This document shows, in pieces, positions 19,589 to 33,009 of a stretch of DNA of 64,000 nucleotides (positions are counted from its first letter, which is position 1; each line of letters begins with the position of its first letter). The stretch lies in contig WGMT01000067.1 in the NCBI GenBank assembly GCA_016124945.1, positions 46,722-110,721 on the forward strand. The letters are read 5' to 3'. The position numbers were made by a program, and so were the translations under genes. The stretch comes from a bacterium. GTDB lineage: Bacteria; Chloroflexota; Anaerolineae; Caldilineales; Caldilineaceae. Under the pieces are notes generated by a model, which searched no databases, had not been told where the DNA came from, and saw only the letters and a program-made list of their open reading frames with translations.

Positions 19589-20242
19589 ATGACCCTTCGA
19601 GTACGGTTTGATCAGGCACTGAACCACCTGCGCGATGACATTTTAATGATGGGCAGTCGCGTCGAAGAAGAGATGAACCTGGCGCTGGCCGCCTACAAGC
19701 ACCTGGACGTGAAACGTGTAGAGCAGGTGCAGGCCGCCGACAAAATTGTCAACCAGAACCGAGCCGATATTGAAGAACGTTGCTTCACGCTCATCTCCAC
19801 CCAACAGCCGGCAGCGCGCGATCTAAGGCAGATCTTTGCAGCCATGAGCATGGTGGTCGATCTAGAGCGGATGGGCGATCAAGCCAAAGGAATTGCCAAA
19901 GTTGTGCCCCATCTGGTCACCCACCCCAACCGCCCCCACCCACCCGAACTACTACCCATGGGCGAGAAGGTCAACGCCATGCTGCGACAAGCCTTGAATG
20001 CGTACGCAACCGACGATGCCGCCCTTGCGGCCCAGGTCGGCCCCCAAGACGAAGAAGTGGATCTGCTGCTGGGCCAAGTCTTCACCCAGGTGATGGAGTT
20101 CATGGTCATGGAAGCCGACGTGGTGGATTCGGCGGAGGCAGGTTACAGCGTGCTCCGCGTGGGCCGCGAACTAGAGCGGTATGGCGATCTATCGGTGAAT
20201 GTGGCGGATCGGGTGGTGTACATCCTCGGTGGAGTGTCATAA
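19589..20242 (+). CDS. phoU: PhoU-like phosphate signalling protein
   Basis: This 217-residue, all-helical protein has the PhoU pattern twice: the first bundle with RVEEEMNLALAAYKHLD and metal-binding-type DLERMGDQAKGIAK, the second ending with VGRELERYGDLSVNVADRVVYIL. PhoU links the PstSCAB phosphate transporter to the PhoR/PhoB two-component system and restrains phosphate uptake. No pst or pho genes are adjacent, so it is either an orphan copy or works in trans. AGGACGAGGAAAGG before the ATG supports the start. Its stop overlaps by 6 bases with that of the convergent SanA-like gene. Confidence 0.9.
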   Translation: MTLRVRFDQALNHLRDDILMMGSRVEEEMNLALAAYKHLDVKRVEQVQAADKIVNQNRADIEERCFTLISTQQPAARDLRQIFAAMSMVVDLERMGDQAKGIAKVVPHLVTHPNRPHPPELLPMGEKVNAMLRQALNAYATDDAALAAQVGPQDEEVDLLLGQVFTQVMEFMVMEADVVDSAEAGYSVLRVGRELERYGDLSVNVADRVVYILGGVS

Positions 20243-20977
20243 CGGAATCGGATCGCCCAGAAACATCGGCGGGCGGCGACGGATCACATCCACCAGCGCC
20301 ATGAAGGTGGCAGGGACTTCGCGCATCTCCGACCAGGCAATCGAGCGGGGATGGTAGTCGCGCCGATCCGCAGCGACACCCACAACGTCGATGCCAAGTT
20401 GTTCACAGGTGAAGATCGCCCGTGGCAGGTGAAAACGCTGCGTCACCAAGATCGCTTCTTCCAGCCCGAAGACGGCCTGAGCGCGGTAGCAGGTGTCGTA
20501 GGTGCGCAGGCCGGCGTAGTCCGGTTGAACATCCTCGGCGGGGACGCCACGTTCGATGGCATAGGCGGCCATGGCGTCGGGTTCGTTGTAGTAGATGGAG
20601 CTGTTGTCGCCGCTGACAAGGATCTTCTCCACCTTGCCGTCGTGGTAGAGCTGCACCGCCGTCTCCACCCGGTCCATAAGCATTGCGCTCAATCGACCAC
20701 TGGGGTAGACACGTGCGCCAAAGACAATGGCAACACGGGCCGAGGGTGCGTCCTCAAGGGCGTGGATCTTGGGTGCATTGGTGGCATCTACCCACTCCTG
20801 CCACGCAAACGGGGACACAGCCAGCAACCCCAAACCGATAGCGGAGCCCAACAGAATTTTTACCCAACGCTTCACAGGCAACTCCAGTGGATCATTTTGG
20901 CTTACGCAGTTCGCGTACTCAGCTAAACGAGAGTCTACGCTGTGATCTACGTTGTGAATGTGAACTTGGTTCCGCAT
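20237..20977 (-). CDS. SanA/YdcF-like membrane protein (DUF218)
   Basis: The protein of about 246 residues has one N-terminal membrane anchor (VKILLGSAIGLGLLAVSPFAW) and a DUF218 domain: VAIVFGARVYPSGRLSAML, then KVEKILVSGDNS, EPDAMAAYAIERGVP and the C-terminal VTQRFHLPRAIFTCEQLGIDVVG. This is closest to SanA, linked to envelope barrier function and vancomycin tolerance in enterobacteria; the reaction is unknown. I placed the start at ATG 20977. A longer frame to 21106 would translate a palindromic CTTCCTGGAAGG repeat, but the ribosome-binding site before 20977 is weak, so the start is uncertain. Confidence 0.8.
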   Translation of the reverse strand: MRNQVHIHNVDHSVDSRLAEYANCVSQNDPLELPVKRWVKILLGSAIGLGLLAVSPFAWQEWVDATNAPKIHALEDAPSARVAIVFGARVYPSGRLSAMLMDRVETAVQLYHDGKVEKILVSGDNSSIYYNEPDAMAAYAIERGVPAEDVQPDYAGLRTYDTCYRAQAVFGLEEAILVTQRFHLPRAIFTCEQLGIDVVGVAADRRDYHPRSIAWSEMREVPATFMALVDVIRRRPPMFLGDPIPL

Positions 20978-21000
20978 TTCCGAGCCCCCGCGTACATAGC

Positions 21001-21089
21001 TGGGTGCGAACCTTCCTGGAAGGAGAAGCGTCGAGTGCGTTCCGCCCTTCCAGGAAGATGCTGTTTCTTCCTGGAAGGCTTGCACCCGC
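21001..21089. repeat. Palindromic CTTCCTGGAAGG repeat
   Basis: Three copies of a CTTCCTGGAAG-type palindrome (near 21013, 21048 and 21067) lie inside a larger near-perfect inverted repeat, with GGGTGC at 21001-21006 and GCACCC at the other end. It is intergenic, between the SanA-like gene and the valS leader. Confidence 0.6.
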
Positions 21090-21159
21090 CAACCTACCTT
21101 TGACAACCTACTTCAATGAAAGCTATACTACAGTCCATTGTGCGACGATCATTGTACTA

Positions 21160-21440
21160 TCGCGCATCGATTGCCAATCGAAATACCAACGACAGTGCAC
21201 CGGAGGAGTATCCGCCGGCTGACGTCAGAGAGAGATCCTCATGGGCTGAAAGGGATCTTCGTCGACGCAGCGGAGAAAGTCGCCGGGAAGGTCGGCAAGG
21301 CGAACGCATCCAGAAGGACAAGTAACCTTACCCGGGAACGCCCGTTATCGCGCAGAGAGCAGTGGATTCGTTTTCGCTGCTGAAAAAAGGTGGTACCACG
21401 AGTCGCTTCGTCCTTTTACGGATAAGCGGCTTTTTTGTTG
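21160..21440 (+). ncRNA. T-box riboswitch leader of valS
   Basis: The conserved T-box core AAGGTGGTACCACG lies at 21387-21400. It is followed at once by an intrinsic terminator (GTCGCTT 21402-21408 pairing with AAGCGGC 21424-21430, then six T). The antiterminator bulge reads TGGT, matching the A73 discriminator of tRNA-Val. The paired segments between about 21190 and 21300 would form stem I; the Val codon GTC at 21261-21263, after AGGGATCTTC, is a possible specifier, but this is tentative. Uncharged tRNA-Val would stabilise the antiterminator and turn on valS, whose ATG is 27 bases downstream. The 5' limit is approximate. Confidence 0.9.
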
Positions 21441-21466
21441 TGTATAAGACGACCAAGGAAACCCCG

Positions 21467-24181
<2,715 letters not shown>

Positions 24182-24300
24182 GGACAGGGGAGAGAGGAAT
24201 AGTTCGGGTTGAGTATTTCACGATTCTCTGTGAAATACTGAAGTTGGTGGTGTGTGCACGCTACAGTGGCTGGCACTGTTCGCCCCGGTAAAGTACACCC

Positions 24301-24333
24301 GTCTGCCGGGTTTTGACCCGGCAGACCTTTTTT
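24301..24333 (+). terminator. Intrinsic terminator after valS
   Basis: A perfect 11-bp GC-rich stem (GTCTGCCGGGT with ACCCGGCAGAC, loop TTTG) is followed by six T at 24328-24333. It lies 120 bases past the valS stop and should end the T-box/valS transcript. Confidence 0.9.
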
Positions 24334-24611
24334 ATTGCTGAACCAGGTTTTATTGGTGAATCGGGCCCATTCCCAAATAATCAGGAAAATTGCCGAAATC
24401 CCTCCCCACTAACACCAACCCTCCCCAACCATCTTCACCCAGTCCCCAATCCTCAGTCCCCCATTTCCTATCCCCCCTGATTGTGATTATTTTGACAATC
24501 CGATCTGGCTATGCTAATCTTCCCCTAAGTTTCCCCAGATCTGAAACTTACAACAGCGCAAAATCTTGCCGATACGTCTATCGACAAAATGTTCTTTTTT
24601 GCACTTGTAAA

Positions 24612-24640
24612 ATGACATTTGCATTCACTTGTACTACAAT
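24612..24640 (+). promoter_or_regulatory. Promoter of the cytochrome bc operon
   Basis: ATGACA (24612-24617) and TACAAT (24635-24640) are separated by 17 bases and each matches the sigma-70 consensus in five of six positions. Transcription would begin near 24647, leaving a 5' untranslated region of about 138 bases before the Rieske gene. Confidence 0.65.
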
Positions 24641-24784
24641 AGCCCGAGAAAAACGTACGGTTGATTACAAACGTTGCTTACCGTAATGTTTGAGCAGAAT
24701 TTATCCACTTTTTTGCATTCTTTGAAGCATCGTTAGCCTGATTTATGAGGTACGGGGCACTGGCAGAAAGGAGTCCAGCTAGGA

Positions 24785-25741
24785 ATGGCGAATGAACAGT
24801 GGCGAGCACGGGTAAAACGTGCACAAGAGATGACCGCTGAACGGCGCGGTATTGATGTGGCAGTTATGCTACCGCCACGCCAACCAGACGGTGGCGGCGC
24901 AGCCGCACATCAGGCCGAAGCAGAGCCTATGGCAGTTGCACAAGCACAACCGGAGCCGGTCGCGGCGGTAGAATCAACGGTGGAAACTGCACCTGTTGCA
25001 GCAGGCACAGCAACTCCGGGAGTAGCGGAAACGTCTGCCGCACAACGAGTAGCTGAAGCAAAGGCGCGTGCAGCAGCAAAGGGCAGCAATGGTGGCACAG
25101 CAACCGCAGCACCTGCGGCAGCGCCCGCCGCCGCACCGAAACCGACGACAAAACCTGCACCGGCAACCGAAGAAGCGGTAGAAGAGGTGGGTCAGGCAGG
25201 GATCAACCGACGTGAGTTTCTGACCTACGCTTGGGGCGCCGCACTGGGTCTGCTCACACTGGAAATCGGCGTCGGCAGTTACTACTTTATGTACCCACGC
25301 TTCCGCGCAGGTGAGTTCGGTGGCGCTTTCTCCGTGCCACAGAGCGACATCCCACCCGCCGATGCAGCACCCAATGGGAATACAAACGGCAAGTTTTGGT
25401 TGGTTGACACCCCAGAAGGACCACGCGCTCTCTACATGGTCTGTACGCACCTTGGCTGCCTCTACAAATGGGAACCTTCCACCTTCCGCTTTGAATGCCC
25501 GTGTCACGCGTCGAAGTTCAGCCACGACGGCCATTACATCGAAGGACCGGCCTCTCGTTCGCTGGATCAGTTTGTGATCGAAGTGATGCAAAACGGAGCA
25601 GTCGTCAGCAGCACAGAGGACGCAGGCGACGACATCGTACCGCCGCAGATTCCTGGGCCAGACGCGCAGATTGTGGTTCAGACAGGTCAGCGCGTTCTGG
25701 GCAAATCGGCGGCCGCATCACCGGCGCGAGCAGTAACGTAG
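24785..25741 (+). CDS. qcrA: Rieske [2Fe-2S] protein of a cytochrome bc complex
   Basis: The C-terminal part of this 318-residue protein is a Rieske domain. CTHLGC (Cys220, His222, Cys225) and CPCH (Cys238, Cys240, His241) give the cluster ligands and the disulphide pair. A single membrane helix (about residues 150-172, YAWGAALGLLTLEIGVGSYYFMY) follows NRREFL. The first 135 residues are an unusually long Ala/Pro/Glu-rich tail without known domain, presumably a flexible cytosolic extension. It is the first gene of the Rieske-cytochrome b-cytochrome c operon, which moves electrons from quinol to a c-type acceptor and contributes to proton-motive force. Confidence 0.95.
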   Translation: MANEQWRARVKRAQEMTAERRGIDVAVMLPPRQPDGGGAAAHQAEAEPMAVAQAQPEPVAAVESTVETAPVAAGTATPGVAETSAAQRVAEAKARAAAKGSNGGTATAAPAAAPAAAPKPTTKPAPATEEAVEEVGQAGINRREFLTYAWGAALGLLTLEIGVGSYYFMYPRFRAGEFGGAFSVPQSDIPPADAAPNGNTNGKFWLVDTPEGPRALYMVCTHLGCLYKWEPSTFRFECPCHASKFSHDGHYIEGPASRSLDQFVIEVMQNGAVVSSTEDAGDDIVPPQIPGPDAQIVVQTGQRVLGKSAAASPARAVT

Positions 25742-25850
25742 AAACAATGTGGGTGAGGAATCGGCGCCAGGTGCGTTTTGGGCTTGCGCCGTTATATAGG
25801 AATGTGTCACCAAGTCTTATGGACATGTCGACTAGGAGAGAAACAAGACT

Positions 25851-27479
25851 ATGAGTGTGATGCAAGACATTCGCGAGAAGGGAGTGATTGGCGCAACTGC
25901 CGCCGCTCTCGAAGATGTCTTCACCCGGGTCACGGCCGGCATTAGCCCCGGCGAGTTTCGCAAAATGCTACGCGGGGAACCGGCCGGTCGTCCGAACCCT
26001 CGCCTGAAGCCACACAGTGAAGCGTTTTTGCTTCACATTAAGCCCACCTATTATCACGAAAGTGTGACCAAGTGGAACCACACCTTCCGATTGGGGCTGC
26101 TCTCAACCTACCTATTTTTCTTTGAGCTGATTACCGGCCTCTTGCTCATGATCTGGTATGCCCCTTCGCCAGAACGAGCTTATGTAGACATGATTCGGCT
26201 GCTCAGCAACGTGCCCTTTGGTCAATTCTTGCGCGATTTGCATCGCTTAGGTGCGGAAGCGATGGTGGCGATTGTCACATTGCACATGGTGCGCACGTAT
26301 CTAACGGGCAGCTACAAAGCGCCACGGCAGTTCACCTGGTTCACTGGTGTGATTCTGCTGGTCTTGACGCTTTTCCTCAGCTTCTCAGGCTATTTGCTGC
26401 CGTGGGATCAGTTGGCCTTCTGGGCGGTAACCATTGGTACGTCGATGGCCGAAGCGGTGCCGCCAGCAGTGGTAGGCGAAACCGTCAACTTGCTGGCCCG
26501 TGGTGCGCCCGAAATTGGCGCAAACGGCCTGCTGCGCTTCTACCTGCTGCACGTGATCTTCTTGCCGCTGTTGCTGATTCTTTTCTTCTTCGTGCATTAC
26601 TACAAAGTGGTGCATTTCGGCATCAGCCTGCCCGCCGATGAAGAAGAAGTGGGTGAAGACACAGCCAATCGCGTGCCTGCCGACAAGCGTGTCTACTTCT
26701 TGCCTGATGTGTTGGTGGATGAACTTAGCTTCCTAACAGCCTTCACAACACTTTCGATCTTCCTAACGGTCTTCTTCTTCCAAGCGCCGTTGGAAAACAT
26801 CGCCAATCCACAGTCGACGCCGTTGCACACAGTTGCGCCCTGGTACTTCTACTGGCTACAAGGGCTGCTGAAGGTGGCGGATAAGTTTATCGCCGGTGTG
26901 CTGGTGCCTGGTGTGCTGCTCGTCTTGTTGATGGCAATTCCGTACCTCGACATGAACCCGAGCCGCCGCGCCCGTGACCGCCGCGTGGCGATTGTGAGTG
27001 GTATTGTCGCCGGTGTGTTGATGATCATCTTGAGCTGGATGGGTACACCGGAATACGCCGTCAAGGGTGCGCCGTCGGTGGAAGTGGTACAGGAAATCAT
27101 GCCCGAAGAAGGCGCCGGCCTGATTCACGAAGTGGGCTATGCACATCTGCCACTTGGTGTATTCCGCACCGACATGGAGTACGCCATCGAACAAGAGGAC
27201 GAACACTTTGCCGAGTTGATGCATCATTTCCGCGATGGTGTGCGCTACTACGAAGAGACCGACCCAGACTTCAATGCGGCTTACGCCGTCTTGAACATCA
27301 CGCAGGATCAGCCCGGTTTGAAGCGTCTACGCTGGGAAGTCTACTGGTATAACGCGGAGGGCATACCCGGTTACTTCGAGCGCAAATTCTGGCTGCACGA
27401 AGACTCTCTCTACTGGGAAGAGTACGGATGGAAGAGAGAGTTCGTGAAATATCTGTCTGACCTGCGGTTCCCTAACTAA
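25851..27479 (+). CDS. qcrB: Cytochrome b of a bc complex, with C-terminal extension
   Basis: The 542-residue protein holds both the N-terminal four-helix cytochrome b domain, with haem-ligand His in the LHRLGAEAMVAIVTLHMVRTY and HVIFLPLLLILFFFVHYYKVVHFG segments, and the C-terminal quinone-site domain of the b6/IV kind. Residues 1-65 form a soluble N-terminal extension. From about residue 410 a hydrophilic tail of some 130 residues follows, with no haem motif and no domain I recognise. It is the core quinol-oxidising subunit. It lies 109 bases after the Rieske gene and 20 before the cytochrome c gene. Confidence 0.93.
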   Translation: MSVMQDIREKGVIGATAAALEDVFTRVTAGISPGEFRKMLRGEPAGRPNPRLKPHSEAFLLHIKPTYYHESVTKWNHTFRLGLLSTYLFFFELITGLLLMIWYAPSPERAYVDMIRLLSNVPFGQFLRDLHRLGAEAMVAIVTLHMVRTYLTGSYKAPRQFTWFTGVILLVLTLFLSFSGYLLPWDQLAFWAVTIGTSMAEAVPPAVVGETVNLLARGAPEIGANGLLRFYLLHVIFLPLLLILFFFVHYYKVVHFGISLPADEEEVGEDTANRVPADKRVYFLPDVLVDELSFLTAFTTLSIFLTVFFFQAPLENIANPQSTPLHTVAPWYFYWLQGLLKVADKFIAGVLVPGVLLVLLMAIPYLDMNPSRRARDRRVAIVSGIVAGVLMIILSWMGTPEYAVKGAPSVEVVQEIMPEEGAGLIHEVGYAHLPLGVFRTDMEYAIEQEDEHFAELMHHFRDGVRYYEETDPDFNAAYAVLNITQDQPGLKRLRWEVYWYNAEGIPGYFERKFWLHEDSLYWEEYGWKREFVKYLSDLRFPN

Positions 27480-27499
27480 CTAGGAGTGACGATACCGAT

Positions 27500-28390
27500 A
27501 TGCAGGGTTTATTCATCAAGTCACCCGTACTGAAGATTGTGCTTGGCATCCTGGCCTCGCTGGGTGCAATTGCACTGGTCTTGATCGTCCTCCTCACCGA
27601 GGAGGCGCGCATGGAAGCTCAGACCGCCAGTTGGGAAGGACGCGCCGTCGAAAACGGCGCAGCGCTCTACTACAACAACTGTGCCAGTTGCCACGGGCCC
27701 GACGGCAAAGGCTTGCCCGGTGTCGGACCAGCCCTCAATAGCCACTACTTCTTTACACAACGTTTGGGCGATGTGGGTTGGGCCGGCTCGCTAGAAGACT
27801 TTGTTGAGTTGTCCGTGGCCGCCGGCCGCCCCAGCAAGACCGACACACAGTGGGCGCAGATCATGCCCACTTGGGGGGCAAGCTACGGCGGCCCGATGCG
27901 CGGCGATCAAGTGGAAGCGGTTACCGCCTACGTTATGAACTTTGAAGGCTCAGCATTGGCCCAGACTGCCGAAGAAGATCCATGGCAGCCTTTCTTCGAT
28001 GTGCGCAAGCCGGCTGAACAGCAGACCATTGGCGACACACCGCTGGAAGTTGCCGCTGCGCCTGATGCAGCCGCCCCATCCGGCGAGCCACGTGATCCGG
28101 AAACGCTCTTCACCACCCTGACCTGTATCGCCTGCCATAACCTGGCCGAAGATCAGACACAGTCGAACCGGGGGCCGGTGGGCCCACACTTCGGCAATCT
28201 GGCTGAACTTGCGGCCAGCCGTGTGGCCGGGCAGAGCGCCGAAGAGTACCTTTACCTGAGCATCGTAGAACCAGGTGCATATGTGGTGGAAGGCTATGTG
28301 AACGGCATTATGCCGGCAAACTTCGGCGAGCAGATGAGCGAAGATGAGATCAATCTCATGGTTGCCTGGCTGCTTGAGCAAGGACAGTAA
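27500..28390 (+). CDS. qcrC: Dihaem cytochrome c subunit of the bc complex
   Basis: This 296-residue protein has an N-terminal membrane anchor (about residues 8-32) and two c-type haem sites: CASCH in the first domain (GAALYYNNCASCHGPDGKG) and CIACH in the second. Downstream Met residues in MPTWG and MPANF are the likely distal ligands. It accepts electrons from the Rieske protein outside the membrane and passes them to the terminal oxidase or a soluble carrier. It is last in the operon, before a strong bidirectional terminator. Confidence 0.92.
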   Translation: MQGLFIKSPVLKIVLGILASLGAIALVLIVLLTEEARMEAQTASWEGRAVENGAALYYNNCASCHGPDGKGLPGVGPALNSHYFFTQRLGDVGWAGSLEDFVELSVAAGRPSKTDTQWAQIMPTWGASYGGPMRGDQVEAVTAYVMNFEGSALAQTAEEDPWQPFFDVRKPAEQQTIGDTPLEVAAAPDAAAPSGEPRDPETLFTTLTCIACHNLAEDQTQSNRGPVGPHFGNLAELAASRVAGQSAEEYLYLSIVEPGAYVVEGYVNGIMPANFGEQMSEDEINLMVAWLLEQGQ

Positions 28391-28404
28391 CACGTATCTC
28401 CAGT

Positions 28405-28440
28405 AAAAAAGCGGACGGCTCAAGAGCCGTCCGCTTTTTT
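28405..28440. terminator. Bidirectional intrinsic terminator
   Basis: A perfect 16-bp stem (AAAAAAGCGGACGGCT with its complement, loop CAAG) reads with a six-T tail on both strands. It separates the bc operon from the convergent ABC-F gene. Confidence 0.95.
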
Positions 28441-28451
28441 GTTAGACCAAC

Positions 28452-30152
28452 TCATTTGACGTTCGTCCCTCGTCTACCCTCTTTCATCCGTATCTGCCGC
28501 TGCTTCCGCTCCGTCTTCTCAGCCTGAAAATCACTGTAGCCGCCAATGTATTCGCTGATCATACCGTCTTCGAGATCGGCGATGCGCCCTGCCACACGAT
28601 CGAGGAAGTAGCGGTCATGAGAGATGACCAGCAAAGTCCCCTCAAACTCGCTTAGCACGTCTTCAAGCACTTCCACCGAAGCAATGTCGAGGTTATTGGT
28701 CGGCTCGTCGAGGAGTAGGAAGTTGGCGTTTGTGAGCATTAACAGCGCCATTTGCAGGCGGCTGCGTTCGCCGCCCGAAAGCGTGCTGACCTTGCTACGC
28801 GCCTGCTCATAGCTGAAGAGAAAACGCCCCAGAAAACTGACAGCGTTGTGTTCTGTAAGCGGCGCAGCGTTGCGGATCGTCTCGATCAGCGTCAGATTGT
28901 AGTCGAGTGTTTCGTGTTGCTGGGCGTAGTAGCCCACATTGACGCTAGGACCGATGGCAATTGTGCCCCCGCTGGGTTCATCTTCGCCCAAAATCAGCCG
29001 AAAGAGGACAGACTTGCCCGCGCCATTCGGCCCCACCAGCCCCACCCGCTCCCGATGCCAGAGCAACAGGTTCACCCCGGCAAGGACGATCTTCTCTTCT
29101 CCACTTTCTGTGGCGAAGACGCGGTCGAGATCGCTGATTTCCAGCACTTTGTTGCTACCACGCCAACCAGAAAGTTCCAACGCCATACGCTTACGATCAA
29201 GCACAGGTTTGTCGATGCGCTCGATGCGCTCGATACGCTTTTCTATGGACTTGCCCCGTTTGATCAGCTTCTCGTTGTCGTAGGTGCGCCCCCAGATCAA
29301 GAGGCGTTTGGCCGCCTGCTCCAGGCGGGTGATTTCCTTTTGTTGGGCCTGGAACATTTGCTGCTGACGCATGAGCCGCGCCTGTTTCTCGAAGGCGTAC
29401 TCCGAGTAGTTGCCAGGGTAGACGGTCATGCGCCCGTCTTCGAGTTCGGCGATCTCGTCGGCCACGACGTCGAGCAGGTAGCGGTCGTGGCTGACGATGA
29501 CAACGCCGCCTTTGTAGTCGCGGATCACCGATTCGAGCAGCGCCTTACCCGCCATGTCCAGGTGGTTGTCGGGTTCGTCGAGCAGGAGCAATTTGGGCGC
29601 GGTCACCAGCAGCTTGGCCAGCCCCACCAGCTTGCGCTGTCCTCCGCTGAGGCTGTCGGTTTTGAGAGAGAGGTCGATGTCGCGCTCAAAGCCGACGCGA
29701 GCCAGGGCGGCGCGCACCCGTCCTTCGTAGTTGAGGCCGCCCAATTCTTCGTAGCGTTGAAGCAGTCGCGCCTGTTCGTCGAGGACGTGGGCCAGCTTCG
29801 TTTCGTCGCCGTAGACGGCTGGATCGCCGAGCTGCGCTTCACACGCCGCCAGTTGTGCTTCGATTTCGGCCAGTGCAGTGGACGCCGTCAGCGCTTCTTC
29901 CCACACAGTGCACCCCGGCTCGAGGACAGGCTCCTGGCGCAGGTAGCCGACGGTCAACCCACTCTGACGCATAATCGAGCCGCCATCAGCGGTCAACTGC
30001 CCGGCGAGCACATGCAACAGCGTCGACTTCCCCGCGCCATTTGGCCCGACGAGCCCGGTACAGCGGTCATCGTGGATCTGCCACGCGAGATCGGTGAAAA
30101 TCGGTTTCGCGATATAGGTGACGTTTAGGGCGGTGATTTGGACGGCGATCAT
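28452..30152 (-). CDS. ABC-F family ATPase, Uup/YbiT/YdiF type
   Basis: This 566-residue soluble protein has two ABC domains (Walker A GPNGAGKST near residue 36, GPNGAGKSV near 360; two LSGG signatures; two LLLDEP Walker B motifs) joined by the charged linker typical of ABC-F proteins (residues 235-320). ABC-F proteins bind the ribosomal E site and either relieve stalling or confer antibiotic protection. The second Walker A ends GKSV rather than GKST. It lies downstream of a second ABC-F gene on the same strand, with a 50-bp palindrome between them. Which ABC-F subfamily it belongs to cannot be settled by eye. Confidence 0.88.
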   Translation of the reverse strand: MIAVQITALNVTYIAKPIFTDLAWQIHDDRCTGLVGPNGAGKSTLLHVLAGQLTADGGSIMRQSGLTVGYLRQEPVLEPGCTVWEEALTASTALAEIEAQLAACEAQLGDPAVYGDETKLAHVLDEQARLLQRYEELGGLNYEGRVRAALARVGFERDIDLSLKTDSLSGGQRKLVGLAKLLVTAPKLLLLDEPDNHLDMAGKALLESVIRDYKGGVVIVSHDRYLLDVVADEIAELEDGRMTVYPGNYSEYAFEKQARLMRQQQMFQAQQKEITRLEQAAKRLLIWGRTYDNEKLIKRGKSIEKRIERIERIDKPVLDRKRMALELSGWRGSNKVLEISDLDRVFATESGEEKIVLAGVNLLLWHRERVGLVGPNGAGKSVLFRLILGEDEPSGGTIAIGPSVNVGYYAQQHETLDYNLTLIETIRNAAPLTEHNAVSFLGRFLFSYEQARSKVSTLSGGERSRLQMALLMLTNANFLLLDEPTNNLDIASVEVLEDVLSEFEGTLLVISHDRYFLDRVAGRIADLEDGMISEYIGGYSDFQAEKTERKQRQIRMKEGRRGTNVK

Positions 30153-30172
30153 GGGCGTATGGAGGGAAATTA

Positions 30173-30224
30173 GGCGATTAGGGGATTTCAGATCGTGTAC
30201 ACGATCTGAAATCCCCTAATCGCC
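30173..30224. repeat. Perfect 50-bp palindrome between the ABC-F genes
   Basis: GGCGATTAGGGGATTTCAG and onwards to the centre GTAC is mirrored by its exact complement, giving arms of about 24 bp. No T-run follows, so termination by a hairpin alone is uncertain; it could also be a dispersed palindrome. Confidence 0.75.
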
Positions 30225-30244
30225 CAATCGCTAAATCTCATGTT

Positions 30245-31924
<1,680 letters not shown>

Positions 31925-32157
31925 CGGTTAAAATCCCTTTTTGTTCCTGATTCAGCATGTCCCGGTGAATGGCGATACGCATTGTAGCACAGGCAGGCGC
32001 GAACGCGATCCTTTTGGCCGCGACGATTTTGGTGGATTACAAGAATGCAAACCTGGCATACAGACGCAGCAGGCCCTAGCAACTATTCTGGGCAATCGAA
32101 ATAGGTTAACCACAAAGACCACAAAGCACACAAAGAATATAAAGTGGGAGTTTTTCG

Positions 32158-32958
32158 ATGAAATTGATTATCCGGATCGTAGTGGGTCTGTTGGCGGTGA
32201 TTGTATTGGCGGTGGCGGTGTTGGCCGGCATTATCGTCTACGACACCAACTTCGGCGTCGCCGCAGCGGATTCGACCAACGTCACCTATGCCGGTGAGAG
32301 CGATCTCACGCTGCAAGGGTACGTCGCCCGCCCCGAAGGGGACGGTCCTCACCCTGCCGTTCTGTTGCTACACGAATGGTGGGGGCTGAACGCGGAGATG
32401 CCGCACATCGCCGACGCCCTGGCCGAACAGGGTTATGTCGTTCTCGTGCCGGATCTCTACCGCGGGCGGGTGGCGACAACCGTCCCCGGCGCGCTGTGGA
32501 TGCGCATCACCACACCCAACGACGTCATCTGGGCCGACACCGACAGCGCGCTGACCTATCTACGTGGGTTGGACAGCGTCGATCCTGAGCGGGTGGCGTC
32601 GGTGGGCTTCTGCTTCGGTGGGGAACAGTCGCTGCAATTGGGTCTACGCGCCGCCGACGCGCTGACGGCGGTGGTCATCTTTTACGGTTCAACGGTAGAC
32701 GATCCCGCCCAACTCCAGGCGTTGACCGAGGCACAACCTGTCCTCGGCATCTTCGGCGCAGAGGACCAGCAGATCCCGCTCACAGAAGTGGCCGCCTTTG
32801 AGAACGCCCTCAATCAGGCCGGCATCGAGAACACCGTCACAGTATACGAGGGTGTGGGGCACGCCTTCCTCACAGCCGAGAATTACAACCAACCCGGCGC
32901 AGCGGGTGAGGCGTGGCAGCAGTTGTTGGCCTTTTTGGATGAGAATGTTGGGGAGTAG
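32158..32958 (+). CDS. Dienelactone hydrolase family protein, membrane-anchored
   Basis: This 266-residue protein has an N-terminal hydrophobic segment (residues 4-28, a signal anchor or signal peptide) and a dienelactone hydrolase domain: LHEWWGLN, the nucleophile motif GFCFGG with Cys152, Asp203 in GAEDQQIP and His235 in GVGHAF. The Cys-Asp-His triad is characteristic of the family, which hydrolyses lactones or other esters. The N-terminal anchor suggests action outside the cytoplasm. GGGAG eight bases before ATG supports the start. Confidence 0.9.
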   Translation: MKLIIRIVVGLLAVIVLAVAVLAGIIVYDTNFGVAAADSTNVTYAGESDLTLQGYVARPEGDGPHPAVLLLHEWWGLNAEMPHIADALAEQGYVVLVPDLYRGRVATTVPGALWMRITTPNDVIWADTDSALTYLRGLDSVDPERVASVGFCFGGEQSLQLGLRAADALTAVVIFYGSTVDDPAQLQALTEAQPVLGIFGAEDQQIPLTEVAAFENALNQAGIENTVTVYEGVGHAFLTAENYNQPGAAGEAWQQLLAFLDENVGE

Positions 32959-33009
32959 GGATTGGGGATTGGCTCCGTGATGGGCTTTTGGTGGGATAAA
33001 GTGATGATG

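Larger units (their letters stand above)
24182..24784. other. Intergenic region between valS and the cytochrome bc operon
   Basis: About 600 bases without a gene. It holds a 10-bp hairpin (24212-24221 with 24230-24239), a CAGTG..CACTG palindrome (24263-24279), a strong terminator (24301-24333), an AT-richer stretch and the promoter at 24612-24640. Confidence 0.7.

Noticed and set aside
21362..21466. Upstream extension of ValRS by 35 residues
   Set aside because: It would translate the T-box core and terminator; ATG 21467 fits the family and has its own ribosome-binding site.
28752..30128. 458-codon forward frame opposite the ABC-F gene
   Set aside because: It is antisense to a gene with complete ABC-F motifs and shows no domain; GC-rich codon bias on the other strand explains its length.
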